64,000 nucleotides of DNA, taken from positions 243,332 to 307,331 of the forward strand of contig NZ_JABAEF010000007.1 of the NCBI RefSeq assembly GCF_023701945.1. Reading direction: 5' to 3'. Both the position numbers and the translations under genes were made by a program. This DNA comes from Rhizobium sp. CG5 (lineage in GTDB: Bacteria > Pseudomonadota > Alphaproteobacteria > Rhizobiales > Rhizobiaceae). Positions 36,383 to 44,963 of the stretch are shown here, piece by piece. A model generated the notes under the pieces. It did not search any database. It was not told the origin of the DNA and saw only the letters and a program-made list of their open reading frames with translations. Positions within the stretch are counted from its first letter, which is position 1. Each line of letters opens with the position of its first letter.

Positions 36383-37333
36383 ATGCTGCGCTATCTCGTC
36401 AGCCGCCTCTGGCAAAGCCTGATCCTGCTGTTCCTCGTGTCGATGATCGGGTTTGCGGTTTTGAATCTCGCCCCCGGAGGTCCGCTGTCGCAATATGCGC
36501 TGACACCGGGCATGACCCAGGAGGCGCTGGACCGCATCGCCAAGCAGATGGGTCTCGACCGCCCGCTGCCGATCCAGTATCTCGACTGGCTGTGGCATCT
36601 GCTGCAGGGAGACTGGGGCCGCTCCTATCGTGACAGCCAGCCGGTTCTCGGCATCATCACCGGACACCTGTTTGCCACCCTGCTTCTGATGGGCTCGTCG
36701 ACCGTCCTGTCGATCGCGGTGGGCACCTGGCTTGGCATCAAGGCCGCCACCAAGCGCTACTCGATCTTCGACTATACGGCGACGGTCGGCGCCATGGTGG
36801 CTTTGTCGATCCCGACCTTCTGGTTCGGGCTGGTGGCGATCTATCTCTTTTCTCTGCGGCTGAAATGGCTGCCGGCCGGCAACATGTACACGATCGGCGA
36901 TGGCTCGGTCCGCGACTATGCCATTCACCTGATCATGCCGACGGTGGTTCTGGCGCTGGTCAATGTCGCCGTCTGGAGCCGCTACATGCGGACCGCGACG
37001 CTCGACGTCATCAACCAGGATTTCGTCCGCACCGCCAAGGCCAAGGGACTTTCGGCGCGACGGGTGCTGATGAAGCATGTGATCGGCAACGCTCTTCTGC
37101 CGATGATCACGCTCGCCGGCCTGCAATTGCCGACCATCCTGGGCGGCGCGCTGGTCACCGAGACAGTCTTCACATGGCCCGGAATGGGCCGGCTATTTCT
37201 CGATAGTCTTGGCTACAACGACTATCCGGTCGTGATGGGGCTGTTGATGTTTTCGGCCATCCTCGTGCTGATCGGCAGTCTCATCACCGATCTGCTTGTC
37301 GCCTTCGTCGATCCCCGCATCAGGCTGGGTTAG
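36383..37333 (+). CDS. Oligopeptide-type ABC transporter permease (DppB family)
   Basis: A 316-residue inner-membrane permease with about six hydrophobic segments. The DppB N-terminus is MLRYLVSRLWQSLILLFLVSMIGFAVLNLAPGGP, and the ATPase-coupling loop lies near DFVRTAKAKGLSARRVLMKHVIGNALLPMITLAG. It pairs with the DppC-type permease that follows by 16 bases. Confidence 0.93.
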   Translation: MLRYLVSRLWQSLILLFLVSMIGFAVLNLAPGGPLSQYALTPGMTQEALDRIAKQMGLDRPLPIQYLDWLWHLLQGDWGRSYRDSQPVLGIITGHLFATLLLMGSSTVLSIAVGTWLGIKAATKRYSIFDYTATVGAMVALSIPTFWFGLVAIYLFSLRLKWLPAGNMYTIGDGSVRDYAIHLIMPTVVLALVNVAVWSRYMRTATLDVINQDFVRTAKAKGLSARRVLMKHVIGNALLPMITLAGLQLPTILGGALVTETVFTWPGMGRLFLDSLGYNDYPVVMGLLMFSAILVLIGSLITDLLVAFVDPRIRLG

Positions 37334-37349
37334 GATCAGGAGAACGAAC

Positions 37350-38234
37350 ATGTCCGCCATCGTGTCCACGTCCACGTCCCCGAAAATCCATTGGTGGCAG
37401 AGCCGGACGTTCCGGCGTTTTGCCCGCCACAGGCTGGCCATGCTGGGGGTCGTCATGATCACCGTCCTGGCGCTTTCCTGCATCATCGGGCCCTATCTCC
37501 TGCCGTTCGATGAACTGTTCATCGACCTGCGCGCCCGTTTCGCGCCGCCGCTGACCGGCTATCATATCTTCGGCACGGATCCGCTCGGCCGCGATCTTGC
37601 CGCCCGTCTGTTCATGGCCGGCCGCATTTCGCTGCTGGTCGGCTTCTTTGCCATGCTGCTGTCGACGGCGATCGGCACGGTCATCGGCGTCTGCGCCGGA
37701 TATTACGGCGGCCGCATTGGTGCTGCCCTGATGCGGTTCGTCGATGCCTTCCTGTCCTTCCCCAGCATCTTTCTGCTGCTGGCGCTGGCCGCCTTCATCA
37801 AGCCCAGCCCGTTCATGATCACGGTCATCATCGCCATCACCAGCTGGATGGAAATCGCCCGCATCGTCGAAGCCGAAGTGCGCTCGCTGCGCGAGCGTGA
37901 CTTCGTGCTGGCGGCGCGCATGCTAGGCCTCTCCAACAGCTGGATCATGTTCCGGGAACTGCTGCCCAACGTCATCGGGCCGATCATCGTCGCCGCCACC
38001 CTGACCGTGGCGCGTGCTATCCTGCTGGAGGCCTATGTCAGCTTTCTTGGCTATGGCATCCAGCCGCCACTGCCGAGCTGGGGCAATATGCTGAACGGTG
38101 CCCAGCAATATCTCGACCGCGCGCCATGGCTGGCGATCGTGCCCGGTGTGGCCATCACGCTGGCGGTCACCAGTTTCAACTTCATCGGCGACGGCCTGCG
38201 CGATGCGCTCGACGCCCGCAGCGACCACAGTTGA
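37350..38234 (+). CDS. Oligopeptide-type ABC transporter permease (DppC family)
   Basis: A 294-residue permease. It has FRRFARHRLAMLGVVMITVLALSCIIGPYLLPFD at the N-terminus, FGTDPLGRDLAARLFMAGRISLLVGF, and the coupling loop RERDFVLAARMLGLSNSWIMFRELLPNVIGPIIV. The start at 37350 has AGGAGAAC upstream; the longer reading overlaps dppB. It completes the membrane channel with the DppB-type subunit. Confidence 0.93.
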   Translation: MSAIVSTSTSPKIHWWQSRTFRRFARHRLAMLGVVMITVLALSCIIGPYLLPFDELFIDLRARFAPPLTGYHIFGTDPLGRDLAARLFMAGRISLLVGFFAMLLSTAIGTVIGVCAGYYGGRIGAALMRFVDAFLSFPSIFLLLALAAFIKPSPFMITVIIAITSWMEIARIVEAEVRSLRERDFVLAARMLGLSNSWIMFRELLPNVIGPIIVAATLTVARAILLEAYVSFLGYGIQPPLPSWGNMLNGAQQYLDRAPWLAIVPGVAITLAVTSFNFIGDGLRDALDARSDHS

Positions 38235-38249
38235 ACGGAGGACGAGGCG

Positions 38250-39572
38250 ATGACACGGTTTTCCCCGTTCGAGACGACCCTGTGGTATGCGACCGCAACG
38301 CCCGCACCAGTAACGACGGATCTGCAGGGCACGATCAAGGCCGATGTCTGCATCGTCGGCGGCGGCTATACTGGGCTGACGACAGCGCTGGAGCTTGCCC
38401 GCGACGGGGTCAGTGTCGTGCTGCTGGAAAAGGAGGAGATCGGTTTCGGCGGATCGGGCCGCAATGCCGGACACTGCACGCCGACCTTCACCCATTACAG
38501 CCTGCCGGAATTGCGCGGCATGCTGGGTGAGCCCTGGGCCGAGCGGCTGATCGCCCGCCAGACGCGCGCCAATGACCGGGTTGCCGGCATGATCGAGCGC
38601 TACCAGATCCAATGCGAATGGCAGCAGAACGGCTATGTCATGGGCGCGCCCTATCCCGGCATGATGAAGACGATCGAGGAGAAGGTCCGCACCTACAACG
38701 CCGTCGGCGCCCGCACCCGCACTATTGACCGCGACGAGGTGGCGGCGATCACCGGCAGCCCGCGCTTTCATGGCGGCTGGCTGCACGAAGAGGCCGGACA
38801 TCTCAATCCGCTCGGCTATTCCCGAGGCCTCGCCCGTGCCGTTCTGCAGGAAGGTGGCAAGATCCATACCGGCTCACCCGTGACCGGTTGCGAACGGGAA
38901 GGGACCGGCTGGGGGATCAGCACGCCCCAAGGCAAGGTCATCGCCGACAAGGTGATCTTTGCCACCGGCGCCTATACGGTGGGAGGTTGGCCGAAGCTCG
39001 ACCGGACCTTCAAGATCCAGAGGGTTTTCGTCGCCGCGACAGAGCCCCTGTCGGCTGACGAACGCCACTCGATCCTGCCGCGCAACACCACCATCCATGA
39101 CGGCCGAGGCGATATCTACGTTTACAAATACAATGCCGAAGGCCGCATCGTCGCCTCGATGTTCCCGATGGGGCGTCGCGGCCGGGACATGGACTATACG
39201 CGCACCGTGATGAGCGATCGGCTGAAATGGCTGCATCCACAGATCAAGCAGGAGATCCGCTGGGAGTATGTCTGGTTCGGCGAACTGGACATGCAGTATC
39301 GAACGGTGCCGCGTCTCTATGATCTGGCCCCCGGTGTCGTCGCCCTCACCGGCCTGTCAGGCCGCGGCGTGCCGACCGGCAGCATGCTGGGCGGCATTTT
39401 GTCGGAATGGGCGAAGGGCGTGCCGGACAGGGATCTGTCGCTGAAACTCGAGCCGTTGACGGCCGCACCCTTCTACATGAACTATGGTCCGCAACTGACG
39501 CTCAGATACTATCGCGTCTCCGACTGGATCAAGACCAAACTCTCAGGCGTTCCTTTGCCGCCGCATGCCTGA
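38250..39572 (+). CDS. FAD-dependent oxidoreductase (gamma-glutamylputrescine oxidase-like)
   Basis: A 440-residue DAO-fold flavoprotein. After an N-terminal WYATATPAPVTTDLQGTIKADVCIVGGGYTGLTTALELARDG comes FGGSGRNAGHCTPTFTHY, the pattern of PuuB/OrdL-type oxidases with covalent or tight FAD binding. It differs from the upstream flavoprotein and is not its duplicate. It lies 15 bases after the DppC gene, last in this plus-strand operon, and converges on the IclR gene. Confidence 0.88.
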   Translation: MTRFSPFETTLWYATATPAPVTTDLQGTIKADVCIVGGGYTGLTTALELARDGVSVVLLEKEEIGFGGSGRNAGHCTPTFTHYSLPELRGMLGEPWAERLIARQTRANDRVAGMIERYQIQCEWQQNGYVMGAPYPGMMKTIEEKVRTYNAVGARTRTIDRDEVAAITGSPRFHGGWLHEEAGHLNPLGYSRGLARAVLQEGGKIHTGSPVTGCEREGTGWGISTPQGKVIADKVIFATGAYTVGGWPKLDRTFKIQRVFVAATEPLSADERHSILPRNTTIHDGRGDIYVYKYNAEGRIVASMFPMGRRGRDMDYTRTVMSDRLKWLHPQIKQEIRWEYVWFGELDMQYRTVPRLYDLAPGVVALTGLSGRGVPTGSMLGGILSEWAKGVPDRDLSLKLEPLTAAPFYMNYGPQLTLRYYRVSDWIKTKLSGVPLPPHA

Positions 39573-39629
39573 GCGGTTGCCGATGCGCCGTGCCGTGATC
39601 GACAGCGTTGCCGCACCGCGCGATGAGGC

Positions 39630-40448
39630 TCACCGGCTGCTGACCCGGTTTCGTGCCTGCTGGTCGCGATCCGAGTGAAAGCCCAGTTTCTCCGAGATCT
39701 CGTCTGCCGCTTTCAGGAGGCTGTCGAGATAGGCGTCGCGATTGCGCAGGCCATCCTCGCGCGGCGCGACCAGGCACAGCGTGGCAATGCAGGCGCCATC
39801 TGCCTGGTGGATCGGCACCGCGAAACATTGCGTGAAGTTCTCGACTTCGCTGTTGAAGGTAAAGTAGCCGTCGCGGCCGGCCTGGCGCACCTGGGCGATA
39901 AAATCGGCAGGCTCGAACAGCCGGCCGTTCGGCAGCACGAAATCCTCCGCCGGGATCAGATCAAGGATCTGCTCGTCGCTCAGATGCGAGACGAGCAGGC
40001 GGCCCGAGGCGGTCCAGGGGACCGACACCAGTTCGCCGACATTGGAGGAAATGCGGAATGGCCGGATACCCTCGCGCATCATCGCGACGGTGTATTTGCG
40101 GCCTTCGAGCAGGCACATCTGTGCCGTCTCGCGGGTTTCCTCGGCCAGCCGCACCAGCATGCGGTCGCATTCCCGCATCAGGTCGAACTGTTCGGCATAG
40201 GCCGTTCCGAGGAAATAGAGGCGGCGGCCGAGAAACACCCGGCCGTCGCCTCCCTGATAATCCAGCATGCCGTGACTGAGCAGCAGGTTGACGAGTTCGT
40301 AGATCGAAGAGCGCGGCGCGCCGATTTCCGAGGCGATCTCGTTCGGCCGCATGGGCTGGCGCTTGACGCGCAGGAACTCGAGGATCTCGAACGCGCGATC
40401 CAGTCCCCGCGTGCGTCGCGAGATCGTATCGCCTGCGGCCTCGGTCAT
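39630..40448 (-). CDS. IclR-family transcriptional regulator
   Basis: About 272 residues with an N-terminal winged helix (GLDRAFEILEFLRVKRQPMRPNEIASEIGAPRSSIYELVNLLLSHGML) and a C-terminal effector domain (LVRLAEETRETAQMCLLEGRKYTVAMMREG, and YFTFNSEVENFTQCFAVPIHQADG). The start at 40448 follows GGAGAAG; ATG 40460 is also possible. Last gene of the six-gene minus-strand operon. It probably regulates that operon, and perhaps the convergent oxidoreductase operon. Confidence 0.88.
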   Translation of the reverse strand: MTEAAGDTISRRTRGLDRAFEILEFLRVKRQPMRPNEIASEIGAPRSSIYELVNLLLSHGMLDYQGGDGRVFLGRRLYFLGTAYAEQFDLMRECDRMLVRLAEETRETAQMCLLEGRKYTVAMMREGIRPFRISSNVGELVSVPWTASGRLLVSHLSDEQILDLIPAEDFVLPNGRLFEPADFIAQVRQAGRDGYFTFNSEVENFTQCFAVPIHQADGACIATLCLVAPREDGLRNRDAYLDSLLKAADEISEKLGFHSDRDQQARNRVSSR

Positions 40449-40467
40449 GCTCTTCTCCACACTTCTG

Positions 40468-40857
40468 TCAGGTACGATCGGCGCGATAGGCCACGCAGTC
40501 CACCTCTACCTTGCAATCGACCATCATCCGCGACTGAACACAAGCGCGCGCCGGCGGGTTCTCGCCGAAGTACTCGGCATAAACGCCATTGAAACTCCAG
40601 AAGTCGCGGGGATCATCGAGCCAGACGCCGACGCGCACCACGTCCTCAAGGCCGTAGCCGGCCTCATGCAGGATGGCAATGAGGTTCTCGATGGCCTTGC
40701 GGGTTTCCGCCACGATGCCGCCGCGGATAATCTCGCCCTTTTCCATCGGCACCTGGCCGGACACGTAAAGCCAGCCGTTTGCTTCGACCGCGCGCGCGAA
40801 GGGAAGGGGCTGTCCGCCTGCGCCGGATTCGCCGGCGCCGTAACGTTTGATCGTCAT
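40468..40857 (-). CDS. RidA-family (YjgF) protein
   Basis: A 129-residue RidA homologue. It reads FARAVEANGWLYVSGQVPMEKGEIIRGGIVAETRKAIENLIAILHEAGYGLEDVVRVGVWL, and has the C-terminal R-X7-D/E-type strand PPARACVQSRMMVDCKVEVDCVAY with the substrate arginine. RidA hydrolyses reactive enamine/imine intermediates formed when amino acids are oxidised or deaminated. This fits beside amino acid transport genes and flavin amine oxidases. It is 36 bases after the ATPase gene and 19 before iclR. Confidence 0.9.
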   Translation of the reverse strand: MTIKRYGAGESGAGGQPLPFARAVEANGWLYVSGQVPMEKGEIIRGGIVAETRKAIENLIAILHEAGYGLEDVVRVGVWLDDPRDFWSFNGVYAEYFGENPPARACVQSRMMVDCKVEVDCVAYRADRT

Positions 40858-40893
40858 GAAATGCTCTCTTTTCTTGTCGTTGAAGCTGGTCTT

Positions 40894-41664
40894 TTAGTTA
40901 AAGCTGGAGGTCTTGAGGAATTCGGCAAGCCGCTCGGTCTTGGGCCTGACGAACATCTCCTTGGGATCGCCTTCCTCGCAGATGACGCCCTGGTTCATGA
41001 AGATCACGCGGCTTGAGACCTCGTAGGCAAAGCGCATCTCGTGGGTGACCAGCAGCATGCTCATACCGTCGGCGGCCAGACCCTTGATGACCTGAAGAAC
41101 CTCGCCGACGAGTTCCGGATCGAGCGCCGAGGTCACTTCATCAAACAGCATGAGCTGCGGCGCCATGGCAATCGCCCGGGCAATGGCGACACGCTGCTGC
41201 TGGCCGCCGGACAATTGCCCGGGATAGTGATTGCCGCGGCCGGTCAGACCGACGCGGTCCAGCCATGTCTCGCCGAGGACGCGGGCCTCGTCGCGGCTCA
41301 TCTTCTTCACCTTGAGGAGGCCGAGCATGACGTTCTGCACCGCGGTCATGTGCGGAAAGAGGTTGAACTGCTGGAAGGCCATGCCGGTCATCGCCCGGTG
41401 CCTTGCGATTTCCTTTTCGCTCTTGCGCTTGCGGACCGGGCCTGCGTGTTCATAGCCGATCTCTTCGCCGGCCAGGCGGATATGCCCGCCCTGGAATTCC
41501 TCCAGCATGTTGATGCAGCGCAGCATGGTGGTCTTGCCGGAGCCGGACGATCCGATGATCGAGATCACCTCGCCCTCGTGCATGGTGCAGTCGACACCTT
41601 TCAGCACTTCGACGGGGCCGTATTGCTTGCGAAGACCCTGGATTTCGAGAAGTATCTTGCTCAT
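40894..41664 (-). CDS. Polar amino acid ABC transporter ATPase
   Basis: A 256-residue ATPase of the GlnQ/HisP type. It has Walker [10 protein letters not shown], signature [14 protein letters not shown], Walker [15 protein letters not shown] and the switch histidine in LLVTHEM. The start at 41664 ([10 protein letters not shown]) is preferred over an in-frame upstream ATG that overlaps the permease gene. It energises the two permeases encoded just upstream. Confidence 0.94.
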   Translation of the reverse strand: MSKILLEIQGLRKQYGPVEVLKGVDCTMHEGEVISIIGSSGSGKTTMLRCINMLEEFQGGHIRLAGEEIGYEHAGPVRKRKSEKEIARHRAMTGMAFQQFNLFPHMTAVQNVMLGLLKVKKMSRDEARVLGETWLDRVGLTGRGNHYPGQLSGGQQQRVAIARAIAMAPQLMLFDEVTSALDPELVGEVLQVIKGLAADGMSMLLVTHEMRFAYEVSSRVIFMNQGVICEEGDPKEMFVRPKTERLAEFLKTSSFN

Positions 41665-41674
41665 GCGGGAGCCC

Positions 41675-42340
41675 TCACGACGGAACGGCGGTCTTGCGCT
41701 CGACATATTTGCCGAAACGTTCGATGCCGTAATTGATGACGAAGTAGAGAAAGCCGGCGAGGAAATAGAACTGCAGGCTCATGAAATTGCGGGAGATGAT
41801 CTCCTGGGTGCGTAGCAGCAGTTCCGCGACGCCGATCACCGAAAGCAGCGTCGAGGCCTTGACCATCTCGGCCGAGGTATTGACCCAGGCCGGGAGAAAC
41901 TGCCGGAGCGCCTGCGGCCAGAGCACGTAGGCGAAGGTCTGGCCGAAGGTCAGGCCGATCGCCTTGGCAGCTTCCGTCTGGCCGGTCGGAATGGCCTGCA
42001 GGCCGCCGCGGACGATCTCGCCGACATGGGACGAGCAGAAGACTGCCAGCGCCAGCACGCCGGCCTGGAACGGTCCAAGCTCGATGCCGATCGTCGAGAG
42101 CACATAATAGCTGGCCAGAACCAGCACCAGGACAGGCGTGCCGCGGATGAAATCGACATAGGCCCGCACGACAAAGCGCAGCACGCGATTGCCATAGACC
42201 AGCGCCAGACCGACCAGCACGCCGAGCAGCGATCCGATGACGATCGACAGAAACGAGATCGAGATCGTGACGCCGAGCCCTTTGAGAATGACGGCGCGCG
42301 CCAGCCAGATCTGTTCGAAGAAGGCGGAGAAATCCATCAT
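41675..42340 (-). CDS. Polar amino acid ABC transporter permease (second)
   Basis: A 221-residue permease of the His/Glu/Gln family with about five membrane spans. The coupling loop reads [47 protein letters not shown]. The start at 42340 has GAGGTG upstream; four bases separate it from the first permease gene. The two differing permeases form a heterodimer. Confidence 0.92.
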   Translation of the reverse strand: MMDFSAFFEQIWLARAVILKGLGVTISISFLSIVIGSLLGVLVGLALVYGNRVLRFVVRAYVDFIRGTPVLVLVLASYYVLSTIGIELGPFQAGVLALAVFCSSHVGEIVRGGLQAIPTGQTEAAKAIGLTFGQTFAYVLWPQALRQFLPAWVNTSAEMVKASTLLSVIGVAELLLRTQEIISRNFMSLQFYFLAGFLYFVINYGIERFGKYVERKTAVPS

Positions 42341-42344
42341 GACA

Positions 42345-43007
42345 TCACCTCGGGACGACAAGGCGCCGCTCGGCCATGCGCATCAGCGCCGCCAGCAGCG
42401 AACAGGTGGCGACGTAGAGACCGGCGGTGACGATCCAGGTCTCGATCACCCGGAAGGTCTCGACATTGATCTTGCGGGCCTCGAAGGTCAGTTCCGGCAC
42501 GGCAATCGCTGCGGCGAGCGAGGTGTCCTTGAACAGCGAAATCACGGTGGACGAGAGCGAGGGAAGAACGTTGCGGAACATCAGCGGGGCGATGATCGAG
42601 GTGCGGATCTGCATCGGCGTCAGGCCGATCGCCAGGCCCGCCTCCGTCAGCCCGCGGGGGATCGACAGAAGACCGGCCCGGAACACTTCCGCCAGATAGG
42701 CACCGGAATAGATCGACAACACCGCCACGAAGGTCTCGATCTTGCCGAGGCGCACGCCCAGTTGCGGTAGCGCGAAATAGGCAAACAGCACCAGGACGAG
42801 GATCGGCAGGTTGCGGATCACCGTGACATAGGTTGCCGCCGGCCGTCTGACCCAGCCGCTTTTGGCGATCAGCGCGAAGGCTACGACCAGGCCGATCACG
42901 GCGCCGACGAGAATGGAAACGAAAGCCAGGCCGAGGCTGAGCAGCAATCCTTCCAGGAGCTGGTCGAAACTGCGCCAGACGGCGGCAAAATTGAGGGTGT
43001 AACCCAT
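42345..43007 (-). CDS. Polar amino acid ABC transporter permease (first)
   Basis: A 220-residue permease. Key features are GYTLNFAAVWRSFDQLLEGLLLSLGLAFVSILVGAVIGL and the coupling loop EVFRAGLLSIPRGLTEAGLAIGLTPMQIRTSIIAPLMFRNVLPSLSS. GGGACC lies before the ATG. It follows the binding-protein gene across a stem-loop. Confidence 0.92.
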   Translation of the reverse strand: MGYTLNFAAVWRSFDQLLEGLLLSLGLAFVSILVGAVIGLVVAFALIAKSGWVRRPAATYVTVIRNLPILVLVLFAYFALPQLGVRLGKIETFVAVLSIYSGAYLAEVFRAGLLSIPRGLTEAGLAIGLTPMQIRTSIIAPLMFRNVLPSLSSTVISLFKDTSLAAAIAVPELTFEARKINVETFRVIETWIVTAGLYVATCSLLAALMRMAERRLVVPR

Positions 43008-43035
43008 GGCAAGGTCCCGTCACAGAGAATGGAGA

Positions 43036-43063
43036 CGGGACGAAGGGTTTAACCTTCGTCCCG
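43036..43063 (-). other. Stem-loop between binding-protein and permease genes of the amino acid ABC operon
   Basis: An 11-bp perfect stem (43036-43046 with 43053-43063) has a GTTTAA loop and no T-tract after it on the minus strand. It probably stabilises the binding-protein message and limits read-through to the permeases. Confidence 0.6.
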
Positions 43064-43080
43064 ACAGCAGGCCTTGAAGC

Positions 43081-43923
43081 TTACTTGTACTCGACCGGGA
43101 AGCCGATCTGCGGCGGGGCCAGGTCCTTGCCGAACCAGGTCTTGTAGGATGCGGCATAGAAGTCGAATTCGACGCCGGTCATCGCCTCGTGCAAGGCGGT
43201 GTTGACGAAGTTCAGCCAATCCTGGTCGCCGCGCTTGACGCCGCAGGCGTAAGACTGCGGGTTCCAGCCATAGCCGGCATCCTTGTAGCGGCCCTGGTTC
43301 TGGGTCATGTACCAGGCCAGCGACGACTGGTCGGTGGCCGCCGCATCGGCGCGGCCGGATTCCAGTGCCTGATAGATCATGTCGACGGACTCGTACTGGT
43401 CGACGGTGGCCTCCGGCAGGGCGGCATGCACCATGGCTTCGGCATAGACATTCTGCAGCACGGAGATCGTCACCGACGAACCGGCGGCCTTCAGGGCGGC
43501 ATAGTCGGCATATTTGCCATCAGCCTTGAGCATCAGGCCGACGCCTTCGCGGTAATAGGGAATGGTGAAGGCGATCTGCTGGGCGCGCTCGCCCGTCACC
43601 GTCATGAACTGGCAGGTCAGGTCGACCTTGTCGGTGGTGATGTTGGGAATGCGGGCGTCTGAGGACTGGTTGACATATTCGATCTTGTCGGGGTCGCCGA
43701 ACAGCGCCTTGGCGACGATGCGGCCCATATCGACGTCAAAGCCCTGCAGCTTGTCGTCGGCGCTCTTGAAATGCCACGGCGCATTGGTGCTGCCGGTGCC
43801 GAGAACAAGATGGCCGCGGGCCAGCACGTCATCGAGCTTGCTGCCCTCGGCGAGGACCGGAGGGGTGGAAAGGAAGGTGGCGGCGACCAGCGACGTTATG
43901 CCGGCGCGGAAGGAAATGGTCAT
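43081..43923 (-). CDS. Polar amino acid ABC transporter binding protein (SBP family 3)
   Basis: A 280-residue periplasmic protein with a Sec signal (SFRAGITSLVAATFLSTPPVLAEG, cleavage near 25). The family core reads LVLGTGSTNAPWHFKSADDKLQGFDVDMGRIVAKALFGDPDKIEYVNQSSDARIPNITTDKVDLTCQFMTVT. First gene of the operon SBP-permease-permease-ATPase-RidA-IclR. AGGGGA precedes the ATG. Confidence 0.93.
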   Translation of the reverse strand: MTISFRAGITSLVAATFLSTPPVLAEGSKLDDVLARGHLVLGTGSTNAPWHFKSADDKLQGFDVDMGRIVAKALFGDPDKIEYVNQSSDARIPNITTDKVDLTCQFMTVTGERAQQIAFTIPYYREGVGLMLKADGKYADYAALKAAGSSVTISVLQNVYAEAMVHAALPEATVDQYESVDMIYQALESGRADAAATDQSSLAWYMTQNQGRYKDAGYGWNPQSYACGVKRGDQDWLNFVNTALHEAMTGVEFDFYAASYKTWFGKDLAPPQIGFPVEYK

Positions 43924-43959
43924 GGCGTTCCCCTGAGATTGAGCGCTTCTTTGAAATCC

Positions 43960-44026
43960 AATATACCGGACACATGTCTGTTTTATCGGACATACCCATC
44001 AAAACGGAAGGCCAATGACTTGTCAA
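43960..44026 (-). promoter_or_regulatory. Sigma-70 promoter and probable IclR operator of the amino acid ABC operon
   Basis: The minus strand has TTGACA (44026-44021), a 17-base spacer and TTTGAT (44003-43998). Just downstream (43966-43993) lie GGACA-type repeats around ACATGT and TATCGGACATA, placed to block elongation if bound. IclR, encoded last in this operon, is the obvious candidate. The remaining ~210 bases up to the TetR gene show nothing I recognise. Confidence 0.6.
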
Positions 44027-44237
44027 TGGTCCGCGGCGATAATTGATGCAGCTCGGATGGGTGGCGCATTTTTCGGCAGTGCAGCATTTTCTGGGAGGAA
44101 GGACGCCCGGCGCGGCTGCGGGTCAGAGCCGACCAAGGGAAGGGTACTCCAGGCGCCAGGGTTCGGGCCGGCGTTGCGATGCGGCCGCTATCTCAATCGG
44201 TGCGCTTTGCGACTGCCGCTGAGGTGCGGCACGGGCC

Positions 44238-44864
44238 CTATTGCCGGTCGACGGCCAGGCCATTCATGACGAGATCCAGATGGGCCCTGACATAGGATGG
44301 CAGGTCCGGGTCGCGACGCTTGCCGAAGAGCAGGACCTCGATCGTCATGGCAATGATCGGTGCGACGATGACCGGGGCAAGCGCTGCCGGCGCATTGCGG
44401 AACTCGCCGTTGGCGATACCCTCGTCGAGCAGCGATTGGGTCAGCGCAAAAAGCGGTTCGATCAGTTCCTCGTGATGCGCCTCGATGACGTGGGGAAAGC
44501 GTGACCCTTCCGAGATCACGAATCGGACCAATTCGCGCGTGTGTCGGTCGTCCGATATCCTTTCGTAGAACAGAAGGAGAAGAGCTCGAAGCCGCTCGGC
44601 GCAGGTCCCTGTCAATTCGCCGGAGTCGCGCAGCAGTTCCTCCAGCGGTATCGAGATGTGATCGATCATCGCCGAAAACAGCTCGTCCTTCGTCGGGAAA
44701 TACACATAGATTGTGCCCTTGGTCACGCCAATGCGATCTGCGATGTCTTCCACGCGCGTTGCGGTGAAGCCATTTGCGACGAACTCTTCGAATGCTGCAT
44801 CGAGAATTTGAATCGGCCTGAGCGCCTTTTGCTCAGCCCGGGAAAGCTTCTTGGGTCTTGCCAT
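44238..44864 (-). CDS. TetR-family repressor of the RND efflux operon
   Basis: A 208-residue TetR protein. The helix-turn-helix is in ILDAAFEEFVANGFTATRVEDIADRIGVTKGTIYVYFPTKDELFSAMI (about 20-67), with a helical ligand-binding C-terminal domain. It is divergent from the RND operon, and a palindromic operator lies in the 99-base gap. ATG 44864 is used; a TTG one codon earlier is possible. Confidence 0.9.
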   Translation of the reverse strand: MARPKKLSRAEQKALRPIQILDAAFEEFVANGFTATRVEDIADRIGVTKGTIYVYFPTKDELFSAMIDHISIPLEELLRDSGELTGTCAERLRALLLLFYERISDDRHTRELVRFVISEGSRFPHVIEAHHEELIEPLFALTQSLLDEGIANGEFRNAPAALAPVIVAPIIAMTIEVLLFGKRRDPDLPSYVRAHLDLVMNGLAVDRQ

Positions 44865-44906
44865 CAAACCTGCCTGTTCATTTCAATCGGTGCTTCAGAA
44901 ATTTCA

Positions 44907-44926
44907 TTGACTAACGCGTCATTCAA
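44907..44926. promoter_or_regulatory. Palindromic TetR operator between tetR and the RND operon
   Basis: A 20-base near-palindrome centred on ACGCGT (TTGACTAACG and CGTCATTCAA), in which 16 of 20 positions match the reverse complement. Its left end TTGACT could also be the -35 of the RND promoter, so bound repressor would exclude polymerase. Confidence 0.6.
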
Positions 44927-44963
44927 AAGTAATCACAGTCTTGTCATTGATCAAGAGGCGAAT

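Noticed and set aside
34514..37126. An 870-codon open frame on the minus strand opposite the oligopeptide transporter genes
   Set aside because: It spans two strong genes and their gap in antisense, has no domain, and arises from codon bias.
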